NCBI GenBank assembly: GCA_947505995.1
Contig: CANNNB010000140.1
Coordinates: 1-6,393 of the forward strand
DNA from: Comamonadaceae bacterium
GTDB lineage: Bacteria; Pseudomonadota; Gammaproteobacteria; Burkholderiales; Burkholderiaceae
DNA: 6,393 bases
Reading direction: 5' to 3'
In this document: positions 1 to 6,393 of the stretch, in pieces
Numbering within the stretch: the stretch's first letter is position 1
Layout: each line of letters begins with the position of its first letter
Translations under genes and position numbers: made by a program
The notes under the pieces: generated by a model
The model's database searches: none
What the model was told of the DNA's origin: nothing
The model's input: only the letters and a program-made list of their open reading frames with translations

Positions 1-310
1 AAAATTGCGCAGTGGCGGAATGTGGCGCTTGCGTGCGGGCCATGGCCAAGCTGTACTTCTTGTTCTTCAAACCGTTGTTGCCTTCGTTTTGAATGGCAGC
101 GTCTGAGTGCTTTTGCTCCATGCTGGGTTCAAAGCCTCCGCCTTGAATCATGAACCCAGGAATGACGCGGTGAAAAATGGTGTTGTCATAGTGACCCTTG
201 TTCACGTAATGCAAGAAGTTTTCAACGCTCAAGGGCGCTTTTTCGGCGTCGAGTTCAATGAGGATGACGCCTTTGCCGGCGATGTGGAGTTCAACTTGAG
301 GATTGCTCAT
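1..310 (-). CDS. ppiB: Cyclophilin-type peptidyl-prolyl cis-trans isomerase, cytoplasmic (PpiB-like), 3' end cut by window
   Basis: Catalyses cis-trans isomerisation of X-Pro peptide bonds, aiding protein folding. The 103 visible residues begin [14 protein letters not shown], with no signal peptide, so the product should stay in the cytoplasm. The cyclophilin core is clear: [14 protein letters not shown] at residues 46-59 with the family's catalytic Arg at 48, then [15 protein letters not shown] at about 89-103, where the window ends. Family members are about 165 residues, so roughly 60 C-terminal residues lie outside. The ATG is two bases after the stop of the upstream ppiA-like gene and has no recognisable Shine-Dalgarno, which suggests translational coupling. 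It is a close paralogue of its neighbour, and the lack of an export signal separates the two. Family assignment is very secure; the symbol follows from the cytoplasmic form. Confidence 0.95.
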   Translation of the reverse strand, partial: MSNPQVELHIAGKGVILIELDAEKAPLSVENFLHYVNKGHYDNTIFHRVIPGFMIQGGGFEPSMEQKHSDAAIQNEGNNGLKNKKYSLAMARTQAPHSATAQF

Positions 311-312
311 GG

Positions 313-1008
313 TTATTGCACTAAAGTAATTGAAAGAATGACAACGGGCGTTTTTGGAACATCTGTTCTAAAGGGGCCGCCCATGCCGGTTGGTAAGGCT
401 CTGATTTTATCCACGACATCCATGCCGGAGGTGACTTTGCCAAAAACCGTATAACCGAAAAGTTGTAGGGCATTTAGCAAGTTCTCGCGCGGCACGTTTT
501 CGTAGACCTGACCGCGGTGTTCAAAGCGTTTGACGGGATCGCCATCTGGGATGGGGGTGGGATCTAAAAAAGCGTTTTCAGCGGTATTGATGAAAAACTG
601 CGCTGTAGCCGATTGAGGGTCGTTGGTTCTGGCCATGGCCAAAAAACCGGGCTGATTTTTCAAGCCTGCGACCATGGCTTGTCTGCCCTCATGCTGAACG
701 GGCGCCCTGGTTGGGCGTTCTTTGTATTGGGCATCGTACCCGCCACCTTGCACCATGAAGTTGGCGATGACCCTGTGAAAAATGGTGCCGTTGTAATGCT
801 TGTCTTTGACATACTGAAGGAAGTTGGCCACTGTTTTAGGGGCCTTGTCAGGGTAAAGCTCCACCATGATGTCGCCCATGTTGGTGGTAATTTTGACTTT
901 AGGTCCTTCTTGGGCCTGACTCTGAACAGGCGCTACACCCATTCCCAAAGTCAGCGCCCATGCGCTGAAAAGTGCAAATGTTTTTCGGCGAAAAAAGTTT
1001 GGTGTCAT
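313..1008 (-). CDS. ppiA: Exported cyclophilin-type peptidyl-prolyl cis-trans isomerase (PpiA-like)
   Basis: Prolyl isomerase predicted to act in the periplasm. The 231-residue product starts with a basic stretch (RRK at 7-9), a hydrophobic segment at about 10-27 and a likely signal peptidase I site near AQA at 31-33. The cyclophilin domain then runs from about residue 36 to the end: [14 protein letters not shown] at 77-90 with catalytic Arg79, [19 protein letters not shown] at about 123-141 and GYTVFGKV at 185-192. It is longer than E. coli PpiA (190 residues, from memory). Most of the excess is an insertion at about 150-184, rich in Pro and charged residues, between FLD and GYTVFG. The start lies 5 bases after the TPR gene's stop and the stop lies 2 bases before the ppiB start. 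The alternative name 'secreted cyclophilin' would describe the same protein. Confidence 0.95.
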   Translation of the reverse strand: MTPNFFRRKTFALFSAWALTLGMGVAPVQSQAQEGPKVKITTNMGDIMVELYPDKAPKTVANFLQYVKDKHYNGTIFHRVIANFMVQGGGYDAQYKERPTRAPVQHEGRQAMVAGLKNQPGFLAMARTNDPQSATAQFFINTAENAFLDPTPIPDGDPVKRFEHRGQVYENVPRENLLNALQLFGYTVFGKVTSGMDVVDKIRALPTGMGGPFRTDVPKTPVVILSITLVQ

Positions 1009-1013
1009 TGTAA

Positions 1014-1559
1014 TTAGCGCAAGGTCTGCGTGTTGGTTATGGTGGTGGTGACAGCGGAGGGTGCTGGCAAGGGTAGCAGGCTGGTTCCATCTTTAATTTT
1101 TTTGGCTTGAGCGTAAGCTTGTTGGGCCATGGCGGTGTACAAATCGCCTAAATTTTGAAGCGCAATTTGATAATTTGGCCGTGCTTGAATGGCTGTAACG
1201 AAGGCCGACAGGGCGGCTTCATATTGTCCTTGTGCCGCAAAGAGCACCCCCAAATTGTTGTAAGGCTCTGGCAGTTCGGGAAACTCTTGAATGAGAGCCT
1301 GGAGTTCTTCAATTGCTTTCGCTGTTTGGCCAAGGCCAGCCAAGGTTTGGCTGTTCATGAGACGCAATTGTGGGGAAAGGGCGGTGTTTGACGTTTGCGC
1401 ATTTGGCCTCATGGCCAACTGAAGTTTTTGCTGGGCTTGCGCCCACTGCTTGTTTCTAATTAGTTCTTCTATTTCTGCGCTGTCATTGGCCCAGACCAAG
1501 CCACTTCCCAAACAGAGCAATGCTGGTAAAACACGCGATAGAACCAAATGGCGGAACAT
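1014..1559 (-). CDS. Exported tetratricopeptide-repeat protein, function unknown
   Basis: A 181-residue protein with a signal peptide: basic N-terminus (RH, R), hydrophobic residues about 10-23 and a probable cleavage after VWA at 22-24. The mature part is helical and TPR-like. A degenerate repeat lies around 27-52, a second at about 61-96 (LMNSQTLAGLGQTAKAIEEL within it). The clearest is at 97-129 (NNLGVLFAAQGQYEAALSAF), and a partial one follows from 130 (ALQNLGDLYTAMAQQAYAQA). The tail from about 158 is Pro/Ser/Thr-rich and probably disordered. TPR domains bind other proteins, so a scaffold or chaperone-helper role in the periplasm, perhaps with the adjacent exported isomerase, is an inference only. 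Cys16 is not in a proper lipobox (ALLC), so it is unlikely to be a lipoprotein. It is the first gene of the leftward cluster; no strong Shine-Dalgarno precedes its ATG. Confidence 0.88.
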   Translation of the reverse strand: MFRHLVLSRVLPALLCLGSGLVWANDSAEIEELIRNKQWAQAQQKLQLAMRPNAQTSNTALSPQLRLMNSQTLAGLGQTAKAIEELQALIQEFPELPEPYNNLGVLFAAQGQYEAALSAFVTAIQARPNYQIALQNLGDLYTAMAQQAYAQAKKIKDGTSLLPLPAPSAVTTTITNTQTLR

Positions 1560-1640
1560 ATTGATCGATTTTGAAGTGTGAAATGCAGGCTAAATGGCTT
1601 GAATGGGGGTAGATTAGTACCAAAATTGGACTTTGTCAGC
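1560..1640 (-). promoter_or_regulatory. Probable promoter region of the TPR-ppiA-ppiB cluster
   Basis: The leftward cluster must be transcribed from this divergent gap unless it is read from elsewhere. On the minus strand a CTGACA (1634-1639) resembles a -35 box, but the matching -10 candidates (TAATCT at 17 bases, or TACTAA at 14) are weak. The CTGACA overlaps the rightward cysS -35 box on the other strand, so the two promoters could compete. Exact elements are uncertain. Confidence 0.3.
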
Positions 1641-1661
1641 GACTTATTTGGGCCTTATACT
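1633..1661 (+). promoter_or_regulatory. Sigma70-type promoter for the cysS operon leader
   Basis: TTGTCA at 1633-1638 and TATACT at 1656-1661 are separated by exactly 17 bases, and each matches its consensus at five of six positions. This is the best promoter match I found in the window. Transcription should start near 1667-1669, giving a leader of about 90 bases before the cysS ATG at 1761. Confidence 0.7.
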
Positions 1662-1667
1662 GAGGCA

Positions 1668-1760
1668 AATTGTAACGGAGGCCTCGGTCGCAGGCTGCCA
1701 TTGCAACAACTATGGGGCTGAGGCCCCTTTTTGCACCCTTACAAGAAAAATACAGTTTTC
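1668..1760 (+). promoter_or_regulatory. cysS leader with mutually exclusive hairpins (candidate attenuator or short RNA)
   Basis: The predicted leader carries a terminator-like hairpin at 1714-1732. The upstream segment 1680-1689 (GGCCTCGGTC) can pair with 1716-1725 (GGCTGAGGCC) in a ten-pair helix with two G-U wobbles. That helix uses both arms of the terminator stem, so the two folds exclude each other. A Shine-Dalgarno-like GGAGG sits at 1677-1681 but has no ATG, GTG or TTG at normal spacing behind it. I see no match to a riboswitch or T-box that I can name. If termination is efficient, the product would be a short RNA of about 65 nt. The pairings are seen in the sequence; the regulatory role is inferred. 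Confidence 0.45.
1714..1732 (+). terminator. Intrinsic-terminator-like hairpin upstream of cysS
   Basis: GGGGC (1714-1718), loop TGAG (1719-1722), GCCCC (1723-1727), then TTTTT (1728-1732). This is a five-pair, all-GC stem with a short U tract, in the right orientation to stop rightward transcription 28 bases before the cysS ATG. No gene precedes it on this strand within the window, so it would act on a transcript starting in the divergent gap. The stem is short, so partial termination is more likely than a complete stop. Confidence 0.55.
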
Positions 1761-3137
1761 ATGAGCTTGCGCATTTACAACACGCTGTCCCGAGCTGTTG
1801 CCGATTTTTCACCCTTAGAGGCTGGTCATGTCCGCATGTATGTCTGCGGCTTGACTGTTTATGACTTGTGTCATGTGGGGCATGCGCGGTCCAACGTGGC
1901 TTTTGATGTGGTTCAGCGCTGGCTCAAAGCCAGTGGCTACAAGGTCACGCACATCCGCAATATCACAGACATTGATGACAAGATCATCAAGCGTGCTGTG
2001 GAAAACGGCGAGACCATTCGTGCGCTCACCGATCGCATGATCGACGCAATGCATACCGATTTTGATGCGCTGGGCATTGCCAGGCCAACGGCAGAGCCTC
2101 GCGCCACTGAATTTGTAGCTCAAATGCTTAGCATGATTGGCACCTTGGAATCAAAAGGCCTGGCCTATCGCACGCCACAAGGCGATGTGAATTACGCTGT
2201 TCGCAAGTTCCCGGGCTACGGCAAGTTGTCTGGCAAGTCCCTTGATGAATTGCACGCGGGTGAACGCGTCGCCGTGCTCGATGGCAAAGAAGACCCGCTC
2301 GACTTTGTGTTGTGGAAAAGTGCCAAAGCCTCCGAGCCTGCCGATGTGAAATGGGACAGTGTATTTGGCTCTGGTCGCCCTGGCTGGCACATTGAATGCT
2401 CGGCCATGGCTTGCCAAATGTTGGGCAACAGTTTTGACATTCACGGCGGTGGCGCCGATTTGCAATTTCCGCATCACGAAAACGAAATTGCTCAAAGCGA
2501 AGGTGCAACTGGTGAGCATTTTGCGCGCTTCTGGATGCACAACGGCTTTATCAATGTCGACAACGAAAAGATGTCCAAAAGCTTGGGTAACTTTTTTACC
2601 ATTCGCGAAGTGCTCAAGGCCTTCGATGCCGAAACTGTGCGCTTCTTTTTGGTTCGCAGCCACTATCGCACGTCCTTGAATTATTCTGATGTGCATTTGA
2701 ACGATGCCCGCGGAGGTTTAAAGCGCCTTTACACAGCTTTGCAAGCGGCCACGCCTGCCAATGTGCAAATTGATTGGGACAACCCTTATGCAGCTCGTTT
2801 CAAAGCTGCCATGGACGAGGACTTCGGCACGCCCGAAGCTGTTGCAGTTTTGTTTGATTTGGCGGGTGAAGTCAACCGCAGCAAGTCTGTCGATCAAGCG
2901 GGCTTGTTGAAGGCACTGGGCGGCATTCTGGGCATTTTGCAAAACGAGCCTGTTGCCTACCTACAAGCCGGTGCTGGTTTGGATGAAGCTGCTATTCAAG
3001 CGCACATTCACGCGCGAGCCGATGCCAAGGCGTCCAAGAATTTTGCCGAAGCCGACCGCATTCGCAAGCTCTTGCTAGAGCAGGGTATAGAGCTCAAAGA
3101 CTCAGCTGCTGGAACCACTTGGGAGGCAGCTCAATGA
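1761..3137 (+). CDS. cysS: Cysteinyl-tRNA synthetase
   Basis: Charges tRNA-Cys with cysteine in the cytoplasm; a class I aminoacyl-tRNA synthetase. From the ATG at 1761 it is 458 residues, matching the roughly 460 of E. coli CysRS. The N-terminus MSLRIYNTL aligns with the usual family start, whereas an in-frame TTG at 1731 would add ten atypical residues and begin inside the terminator U tract. Signatures seen: [13 protein letters not shown] with the HIGH-type motif HVGH at 38-41, [13 protein letters not shown] at about 68-80, GWHIECSAM around 209-216 and KMSKS at 270-274. The expected zinc ligands are all present: Cys29, Cys213, His238 and Glu242 (in [10 protein letters not shown]). The C-terminal DALR-type helical region ends at GTTWEAAQ. 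The stop overlaps the next start in ATGA. The Shine-Dalgarno is weak (AAGAAAA-like), leaving the leader as the likely control point. Confidence 0.98.
   Translation: MSLRIYNTLSRAVADFSPLEAGHVRMYVCGLTVYDLCHVGHARSNVAFDVVQRWLKASGYKVTHIRNITDIDDKIIKRAVENGETIRALTDRMIDAMHTDFDALGIARPTAEPRATEFVAQMLSMIGTLESKGLAYRTPQGDVNYAVRKFPGYGKLSGKSLDELHAGERVAVLDGKEDPLDFVLWKSAKASEPADVKWDSVFGSGRPGWHIECSAMACQMLGNSFDIHGGGADLQFPHHENEIAQSEGATGEHFARFWMHNGFINVDNEKMSKSLGNFFTIREVLKAFDAETVRFFLVRSHYRTSLNYSDVHLNDARGGLKRLYTALQAATPANVQIDWDNPYAARFKAAMDEDFGTPEAVAVLFDLAGEVNRSKSVDQAGLLKALGGILGILQNEPVAYLQAGAGLDEAAIQAHIHARADAKASKNFAEADRIRKLLLEQGIELKDSAAGTTWEAAQ
3122..3126 (+). promoter_or_regulatory. Shine-Dalgarno that decides the glycosylase start
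   Basis: GGAGG inside the last codons of cysS, seven bases before the ATG at 3134. It supports that ATG over the in-frame TTG at 3119, which would lie upstream of this site. Confidence 0.75.
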
Positions 3138-3772
3138 GCCATTCCGATACCGTGATGACACCTGAATATTGGGCTGCGGCTTGTGCGCACCTGTCAAAAA
3201 AAGACAGAGTCATGAAGCGCCTGATTCCTCAGTTTGGTGATGCCTGTTTGGTGTCGCGCGGAGATGCTTTTGTCACTCTGGCGCGAAGTATTGTAGGGCA
3301 GCAAATCTCAGTCAAGGCCGCTCAATCGGTATGGAATAAATTTTCTGCCTTGAGCAAAAAAATCACGCCCGCAGGCGTTTTGAAACTGAAAGTAGACGAC
3401 ATGCGCGCAGCCGGTTTATCTGCACGCAAAGTTGAATATTTGGTCGATTTAGCGCTCAATTTTCATGGCAAAAATGTCAGCGTCAAAGAATGGCAAAGCA
3501 TGGACGATGAAGCCATTATTGATGAGTTGGTGGCCATTCGCGGTATTGGCCGTTGGACTGCTGAGATGTTTTTGATCTTTCACCTCATGCGTCCCAACGT
3601 CTTGCCCCTCGATGATGTGGGCTTGATCAATGGCATCAGCAAGAACTATTTTTCAGGTGAGCCCGTGAGCCGAAGCGATGCGCGCGAGGTGGCGCAAGCG
3701 TGGCAACCCTTCAGCACGGTTGCAACTTGGTATATTTGGCGGTCTCTTGACCCCCTACCAGTTGAGTATTGA
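3134..3772 (+). CDS. DNA-3-methyladenine glycosylase, AlkA-type (HhH-GPD superfamily)
   Basis: Predicted to excise alkylated bases such as 3-methyladenine from DNA, starting base excision repair. The 212-residue protein contains [12 protein letters not shown] at 52-63, the substrate-pocket helix region typical of this superfamily. The helix-hairpin-helix [14 protein letters not shown] follows at 132-145 and then LPLDDVGL at 157-164, with the likely catalytic Asp at 161. The lysine that bifunctional members (Nth, OGG1) carry in the hairpin region is Trp141 here, as in E. coli AlkA, pointing to a monofunctional glycosylase. It is shorter than E. coli AlkA (282 residues from memory) and appears to lack AlkA's N-terminal domain, so it is the compact form; no Ada fusion is present. 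Its ATG overlaps the cysS TGA by four bases (ATGA), so it is probably translationally coupled to cysS. Substrate range cannot be read from the sequence. Confidence 0.92.
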   Translation: MSHSDTVMTPEYWAAACAHLSKKDRVMKRLIPQFGDACLVSRGDAFVTLARSIVGQQISVKAAQSVWNKFSALSKKITPAGVLKLKVDDMRAAGLSARKVEYLVDLALNFHGKNVSVKEWQSMDDEAIIDELVAIRGIGRWTAEMFLIFHLMRPNVLPLDDVGLINGISKNYFSGEPVSRSDAREVAQAWQPFSTVATWYIWRSLDPLPVEY

Positions 3773-3780
3773 GCAAGATA

Positions 3781-3787
3781 AAGGAGG
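3781..3787 (+). promoter_or_regulatory. Strong Shine-Dalgarno that fixes the accA TTG start
   Basis: AAGGAGG, a full match to the anti-Shine-Dalgarno, lies six bases before TTG 3794 in the 21-base gap after the glycosylase stop. No ATG or GTG alternative sits at suitable spacing. Confidence 0.85.
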
Positions 3788-3793
3788 CCCAAT

Positions 3794-4768
3794 TTGGCCA
3801 AGCGCACATTCCTAGACTTTGAGCAGCCCGTGGCAGAACTCGAAGGCAAAATTGAAGAACTTCGCTATGTTCAGAGCGAATCTGCTGTGGATATTTCCGA
3901 AGAAATTGACCAGCTCAGTAAAAAGAGCCAACAACTGACCAAAGACATTTACTCCGATTTGACGGCCTGGCAAATTACCAAAATCGCCCGTCATCCTGAG
4001 CGTCCCTACACACTTGATTACATCCGCGAAATTTTCACGGATTTTGTGGAAATGCACGGTGATCGCCACTTTGCCGATGACTTGTCGATTGTGGGCGGCT
4101 TGGCTCGTTTCAATGGTTCACCTTGTATGGTGCTCGGCCATCAAAAGGGACGCGATACCAAAGAACGCACACAGCGCAACTTTGGCATGAGTAAGCCAGA
4201 AGGCTATCGCAAAGCCCTGCGCCTCATGAAGACTGCAGAAAAATTCAAGCTGCCCGTTTTCACATTTGTCGACACGCCCGGCGCATACCCCGGCATTGAT
4301 GCCGAAGAGCGCAGCCAGTCAGAAGCCATCGGCCGCAACATTTTTGAAATGGCGCAACTTGAGGTGCCCATCATTACCACCATCATTGGTGAAGGTGGCT
4401 CCGGTGGCGCATTGGCTATTTCTGTAGCCGATTCAGTGCTCATGCTTCAGTACTCTGTTTATTCGGTTATCAGTCCAGAAGGTTGCGCGTCTATTTTGTG
4501 GAAAACCTCTGAAAAAGCAGAGGAAGCGGCTGATGCGCTTGGCATTACCGCCCATCGTTTAAAAGCTTTGAATTTGATCGATAAAATTGTGAATGAGCCG
4601 GTCGGGGGTGCCCATCGCGACCCTGCTCAAATGGCTGCATTTTTGAAGCGAGCTTTGGGAGACGCGTGGCGTCAAGTTACCGATTTGAAACCCAAAGAGT
4701 TGGTCGAGCGTCGCTACGAGCGTTTGCAAAGCTATGGCCGTTTCACCGACACCAAAGCCGGTAAATAA
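3794..4768 (+). CDS. accA: Acetyl-CoA carboxylase carboxyltransferase, alpha subunit
   Basis: With AccD it forms the carboxyltransferase that moves CO2 from carboxybiotin on AccB to acetyl-CoA, making malonyl-CoA, the committed step of fatty acid synthesis. The 324-residue length fits the family (E. coli 319). [18 protein letters not shown] near residues 6-23 is the conserved N-terminus and supports the TTG start. The N-terminal helices at about 10-55 look coiled-coil. Conserved carboxyltransferase segments follow: [63 protein letters not shown] (oxyanion-hole-type Gly-rich turn) and [15 protein letters not shown]. No zinc ribbon is expected, since that is in AccD, and none is present. It follows the glycosylase by 21 bases and overlaps the tilS start. 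An unusual start codon with a perfect Shine-Dalgarno may tune expression relative to accD, which is not in this window. Confidence 0.98.
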   Translation: MAKRTFLDFEQPVAELEGKIEELRYVQSESAVDISEEIDQLSKKSQQLTKDIYSDLTAWQITKIARHPERPYTLDYIREIFTDFVEMHGDRHFADDLSIVGGLARFNGSPCMVLGHQKGRDTKERTQRNFGMSKPEGYRKALRLMKTAEKFKLPVFTFVDTPGAYPGIDAEERSQSEAIGRNIFEMAQLEVPIITTIIGEGGSGGALAISVADSVLMLQYSVYSVISPEGCASILWKTSEKAEEAADALGITAHRLKALNLIDKIVNEPVGGAHRDPAQMAAFLKRALGDAWRQVTDLKPKELVERRYERLQSYGRFTDTKAGK

Positions 4769-5732
4769 TGCGGCGCTTGCTGGCGCAGGCTTGCTTGCGC
4801 CTAGCTTTAGGCCTCAGCTTCCCATAGCCGTTGCTTTAAGTGGCGGTGCTGACTCAAGTGCTTTGTTACTGGCTTGCGTTAGGCAGTGGCCAGGGCAGGT
4901 AAGAGCCATTCACATTCACCATGGGTTACAAGCGGCAGCCGATGAATTTGCAAGCCACTGTCAAGCCTTGTGTGAACAACTTCAAGTGCCTTTGGTTCTT
5001 TGCAAAGTCAACGCCAAACACGAATCGGGTGAAAGCCCTGAAGATGCAGCCAGAAAGGCGCGTTATATCGCTTTGAGCAATGCTGTTCAAACACATCCTT
5101 TACTTCAGGGTTTGAAAGACATTGCCCTGGCGCAACATGCAGACGACCAAGTGGAGACTTTATTGCTGGCGCTGTCGCGCGGTGCAGGTTTGCCAGGATT
5201 GGCCAGCATGCCAGCGCAATGGACGCGCGATGGTTTGCAATGGCATCGGCCTTTGTTGAAGGTGCCTGGGTCTAAATTGCGTCAATACCTTACTCTGGCT
5301 GAAGTGTCATGGGTAGAAGATCCCACCAATCAAGATGAGCAATTCACTCGCAACCGCATTCGAGCGCAGTTGTTGCCTGCTTTAGAACGTTCTTTTCCCC
5401 AATTCAGAGAAACCTTTTCAAGGAGTTCTTCTCATGCTGCTGAAGCGCAAGAAATTTTAGATGAGGTGGCCGCGGCCGATTTAGCTTCCCTCATGTTGGC
5501 GGCTGGGCCCAACATTAGAGCCTTACAACAACTCAGCCCGGCTCGGCAGTCTTTGCTGCTCCGACATTGGCTGAAGGTTTATCACCAAACGACACCGAGT
5601 ACCGTGCAACTGAATGAATTGCTGTCGCAAATTGCAGCCTGTACCACCCGCGGCCATCAAGTCCATTTGAAAGTAGGGCGAGGGCATGTGCGCCGCGACT
5701 TGGCTGTGTTGGTCTGGGCGCCACAGGCGTAG
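4734..5732 (+). CDS. tilS: tRNA(Ile)-lysidine synthetase, short form
   Basis: Converts cytidine 34 of the CAU-anticodon tRNA-Ile to lysidine using ATP and lysine, so that it reads AUA codons and is charged with Ile. The 332-residue protein has the N-type ATP pyrophosphatase P-loop SGGADSS at 36-42, then IHIHHGLQ at 59-66, [15 protein letters not shown] at 131-145, [12 protein letters not shown] at 148-159, HRPLL at 171-175 and [16 protein letters not shown] at 195-210. Residues from about 265 to the end resemble the TilS substrate-specific second domain. The further C-terminal domain of E. coli TilS (432 residues) is absent, as in other short forms. The ATG at 4734 overlaps accA by 35 bases and gives a normal-length leader before the P-loop. 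TTG 4791 is the only other in-frame start I saw before the P-loop, and an out-of-frame ATG at 4768 leads nowhere. Expression is probably coupled to accA. Confidence 0.95.
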   Translation: MAVSPTPKPVNNAALAGAGLLAPSFRPQLPIAVALSGGADSSALLLACVRQWPGQVRAIHIHHGLQAAADEFASHCQALCEQLQVPLVLCKVNAKHESGESPEDAARKARYIALSNAVQTHPLLQGLKDIALAQHADDQVETLLLALSRGAGLPGLASMPAQWTRDGLQWHRPLLKVPGSKLRQYLTLAEVSWVEDPTNQDEQFTRNRIRAQLLPALERSFPQFRETFSRSSSHAAEAQEILDEVAAADLASLMLAAGPNIRALQQLSPARQSLLLRHWLKVYHQTTPSTVQLNELLSQIAACTTRGHQVHLKVGRGHVRRDLAVLVWAPQA

Positions 5733-5814
5733 CCTGTAAAAACCCTTCAAATCTAGGGTTCTCCCGAGTACAATCAATGGGTTTTGCTGGAAATTTCCTT
5801 TTATAAATTTAAAA
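5733..5814 (+). promoter_or_regulatory. lysC: tilS-lysC gap with probable lysC promoter
   Basis: TACAAT at 5769-5774 is a five-of-six -10 box, with a weaker TTCAAA (5746-5751) 17 bases upstream as -35. Start of transcription would be near 5781, leaving a leader of about 35 bases. AACCCT/AGGGTT (5741-5746 and 5755-5760) can form a six-pair hairpin with an eight-base loop but has no T tract, so it is not a convincing terminator. The last 26 bases before the ATG are very AT-rich and lack a Shine-Dalgarno at usable spacing. Confidence 0.5.
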
Positions 5815-6393
5815 ATGGCACTGATCGTTCACAAATATGGTGGCACTTCCATGGGCTCTACGGAGCGCATTCGGAATGTGGCCAAACGCGTCGCCAAATG
5901 GGCAAGGGCTGGTCACCAAATGGTGGTGGTGCCTAGCGCCATGAGCGGCGAGACCAATCGCTTGTTGGGCTTGGCCAAAGAATTGGCCCCTGCCAAAACA
6001 GACACAGCCTACGACCGTGAACTTGATATGTTGGCTTCAACAGGAGAGCAAGCTTCTTCTGCTTTGCTGGCCATTGCTTTGCAGTCTGAGGGCATGGCAT
6101 CGGTCAGCTATGCTGGCTGGCAAGTGCCCATCAAGACCAACAGCGCTTTTACCAAAGCACGCATTGAATCAATAGACGATGAGCGAGTTCGGAAAGACTT
6201 GGCGGCTGGCCTTGTGGTCATCGTGACAGGCTTCCAAGGCGTAGACCCGGATGGCAATATCACCACCTTAGGTCGTGGTGGTTCTGACACCTCTGCCGTT
6301 GCCGTGGCTGCCGCCATGAAGGCTGACGAGTGCCTGATTTACACCGATGTGGATGGTGTCTACACCACTGACCCCCGAGTGGTGCCTGAGGCC
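5815..6393 (+). CDS. lysC: Aspartate kinase, N-terminal part (cut by window end)
   Basis: Phosphorylates L-aspartate, the first step towards lysine, threonine, methionine and diaminopimelate. The 193 visible codons run open to the window edge. [10 protein letters not shown] at 6-15 is the amino-acid-kinase nucleotide-binding start (KYGGTS), [12 protein letters not shown] begins at 40 and ASTGEQ lies at 74-79. [13 protein letters not shown] includes GRGGSD at 153-158, and [13 protein letters not shown] spans 176-188. These are signature aspartokinase blocks. The C-terminal ACT domains that bind lysine or threonine, and hence the feedback pattern, lie outside the window, as does any fusion partner; a fused homoserine dehydrogenase is not expected in this lineage. 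The ATG follows an AT-rich stretch with no clear Shine-Dalgarno. It has its own likely promoter, so it probably starts a new unit after tilS. Confidence 0.96.
   Translation, partial: MALIVHKYGGTSMGSTERIRNVAKRVAKWARAGHQMVVVPSAMSGETNRLLGLAKELAPAKTDTAYDRELDMLASTGEQASSALLAIALQSEGMASVSYAGWQVPIKTNSAFTKARIESIDDERVRKDLAAGLVVIVTGFQGVDPDGNITTLGRGGSDTSAVAVAAAMKADECLIYTDVDGVYTTDPRVVPEA

Noticed and set aside
107..1017. Plus-strand open frames at 107-454 and 613-1017
   Set aside because: They lie antisense to the clear cyclophilin genes, have no recognisable motifs, and mirror the codon pattern of the real frames.
1488..1530. Lipoprotein signal in the TPR protein (Cys16)
   Set aside because: The residues before the Cys (ALLC) do not fit a lipobox; a signal peptidase I site after VWA is more likely.
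1731..1760. TTG 1731 as the cysS start
   Set aside because: It lies in the T tract of the hairpin, adds ten residues not typical of CysRS, and has no ribosome site; ATG 1761 matches the family start.
1712..1863. ATG-initiated short frame at 1712 running out of frame into cysS
   Set aside because: The ATG touches the terminator stem, lacks a Shine-Dalgarno at usable spacing, and most of the frame is out-of-frame cysS coding sequence.
1815..2942. Several minus-strand open frames (up to 181 codons) inside cysS
   Set aside because: CysRS motifs run through the whole region on the plus strand; the antisense frames are shadows with no family features.
5741..5760. AACCCT/AGGGTT hairpin as a terminator after tilS
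   Set aside because: The stem is only six pairs with moderate GC, has an eight-base loop and is not followed by a T tract; it also overlaps the likely lysC -35 region.
1..6393. Mobile element, CRISPR array, tRNA or rRNA gene
   Set aside because: No direct repeat array, transposase-like protein, terminal inverted repeats or tRNA-like fold was seen when reading both strands; all long stretches are accounted for by housekeeping genes.

Overview
The window reads as ordinary chromosomal DNA from a betaproteobacterium, most likely Burkholderiales and probably the Comamonadaceae (a Limnohabitans- or Rhodoferax-like organism). This placement rests on the gene order cysS, 3-methyladenine glycosylase, accA, tilS, lysC, on protein sequence style and on a moderate GC content. 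It is a recollection-based inference, not a search result. I see no mobile element, CRISPR array, rRNA or tRNA gene, and no sign of recent transfer. Coding density is very high.

Left arm (1-1559, minus strand): a compact three-gene cluster read right to left. It encodes an exported TPR protein, an exported cyclophilin-type peptidyl-prolyl isomerase (PpiA-like) and a cytoplasmic cyclophilin (PpiB-like, cut by the window edge). The gaps are only 5 and 2 bases and none of the three starts has a convincing Shine-Dalgarno, so co-transcription and translational coupling are likely.

Centre (1560-1760): a roughly 200-base divergent intergenic region. It holds a good sigma70-type promoter pointing at cysS (TTGTCA, 17 bases, TATACT). 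Next comes a GC-rich hairpin followed by five Ts, an intrinsic-terminator shape lying before the cysS start. An upstream segment can pair with the hairpin in a mutually exclusive way. This is the most interesting part of the window: either a transcription attenuator controlling cysS and the genes behind it, or the end of a short RNA of about 65 nt.

Right arm (1761-6393, plus strand): cysS (cysteinyl-tRNA synthetase), an AlkA-type DNA glycosylase overlapping it by 4 bases, accA (acetyl-CoA carboxylase carboxyltransferase alpha, TTG start behind a perfect Shine-Dalgarno), and tilS (tRNA-Ile lysidine synthetase, short form, overlapping accA). After an 82-base gap with its own likely promoter comes the first 193 codons of lysC (aspartate kinase). 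The first four genes look like one housekeeping operon joining tRNA charging, tRNA modification, alkylation repair and the first step of fatty acid synthesis. lysC begins a separate unit for lysine, threonine and methionine precursors.
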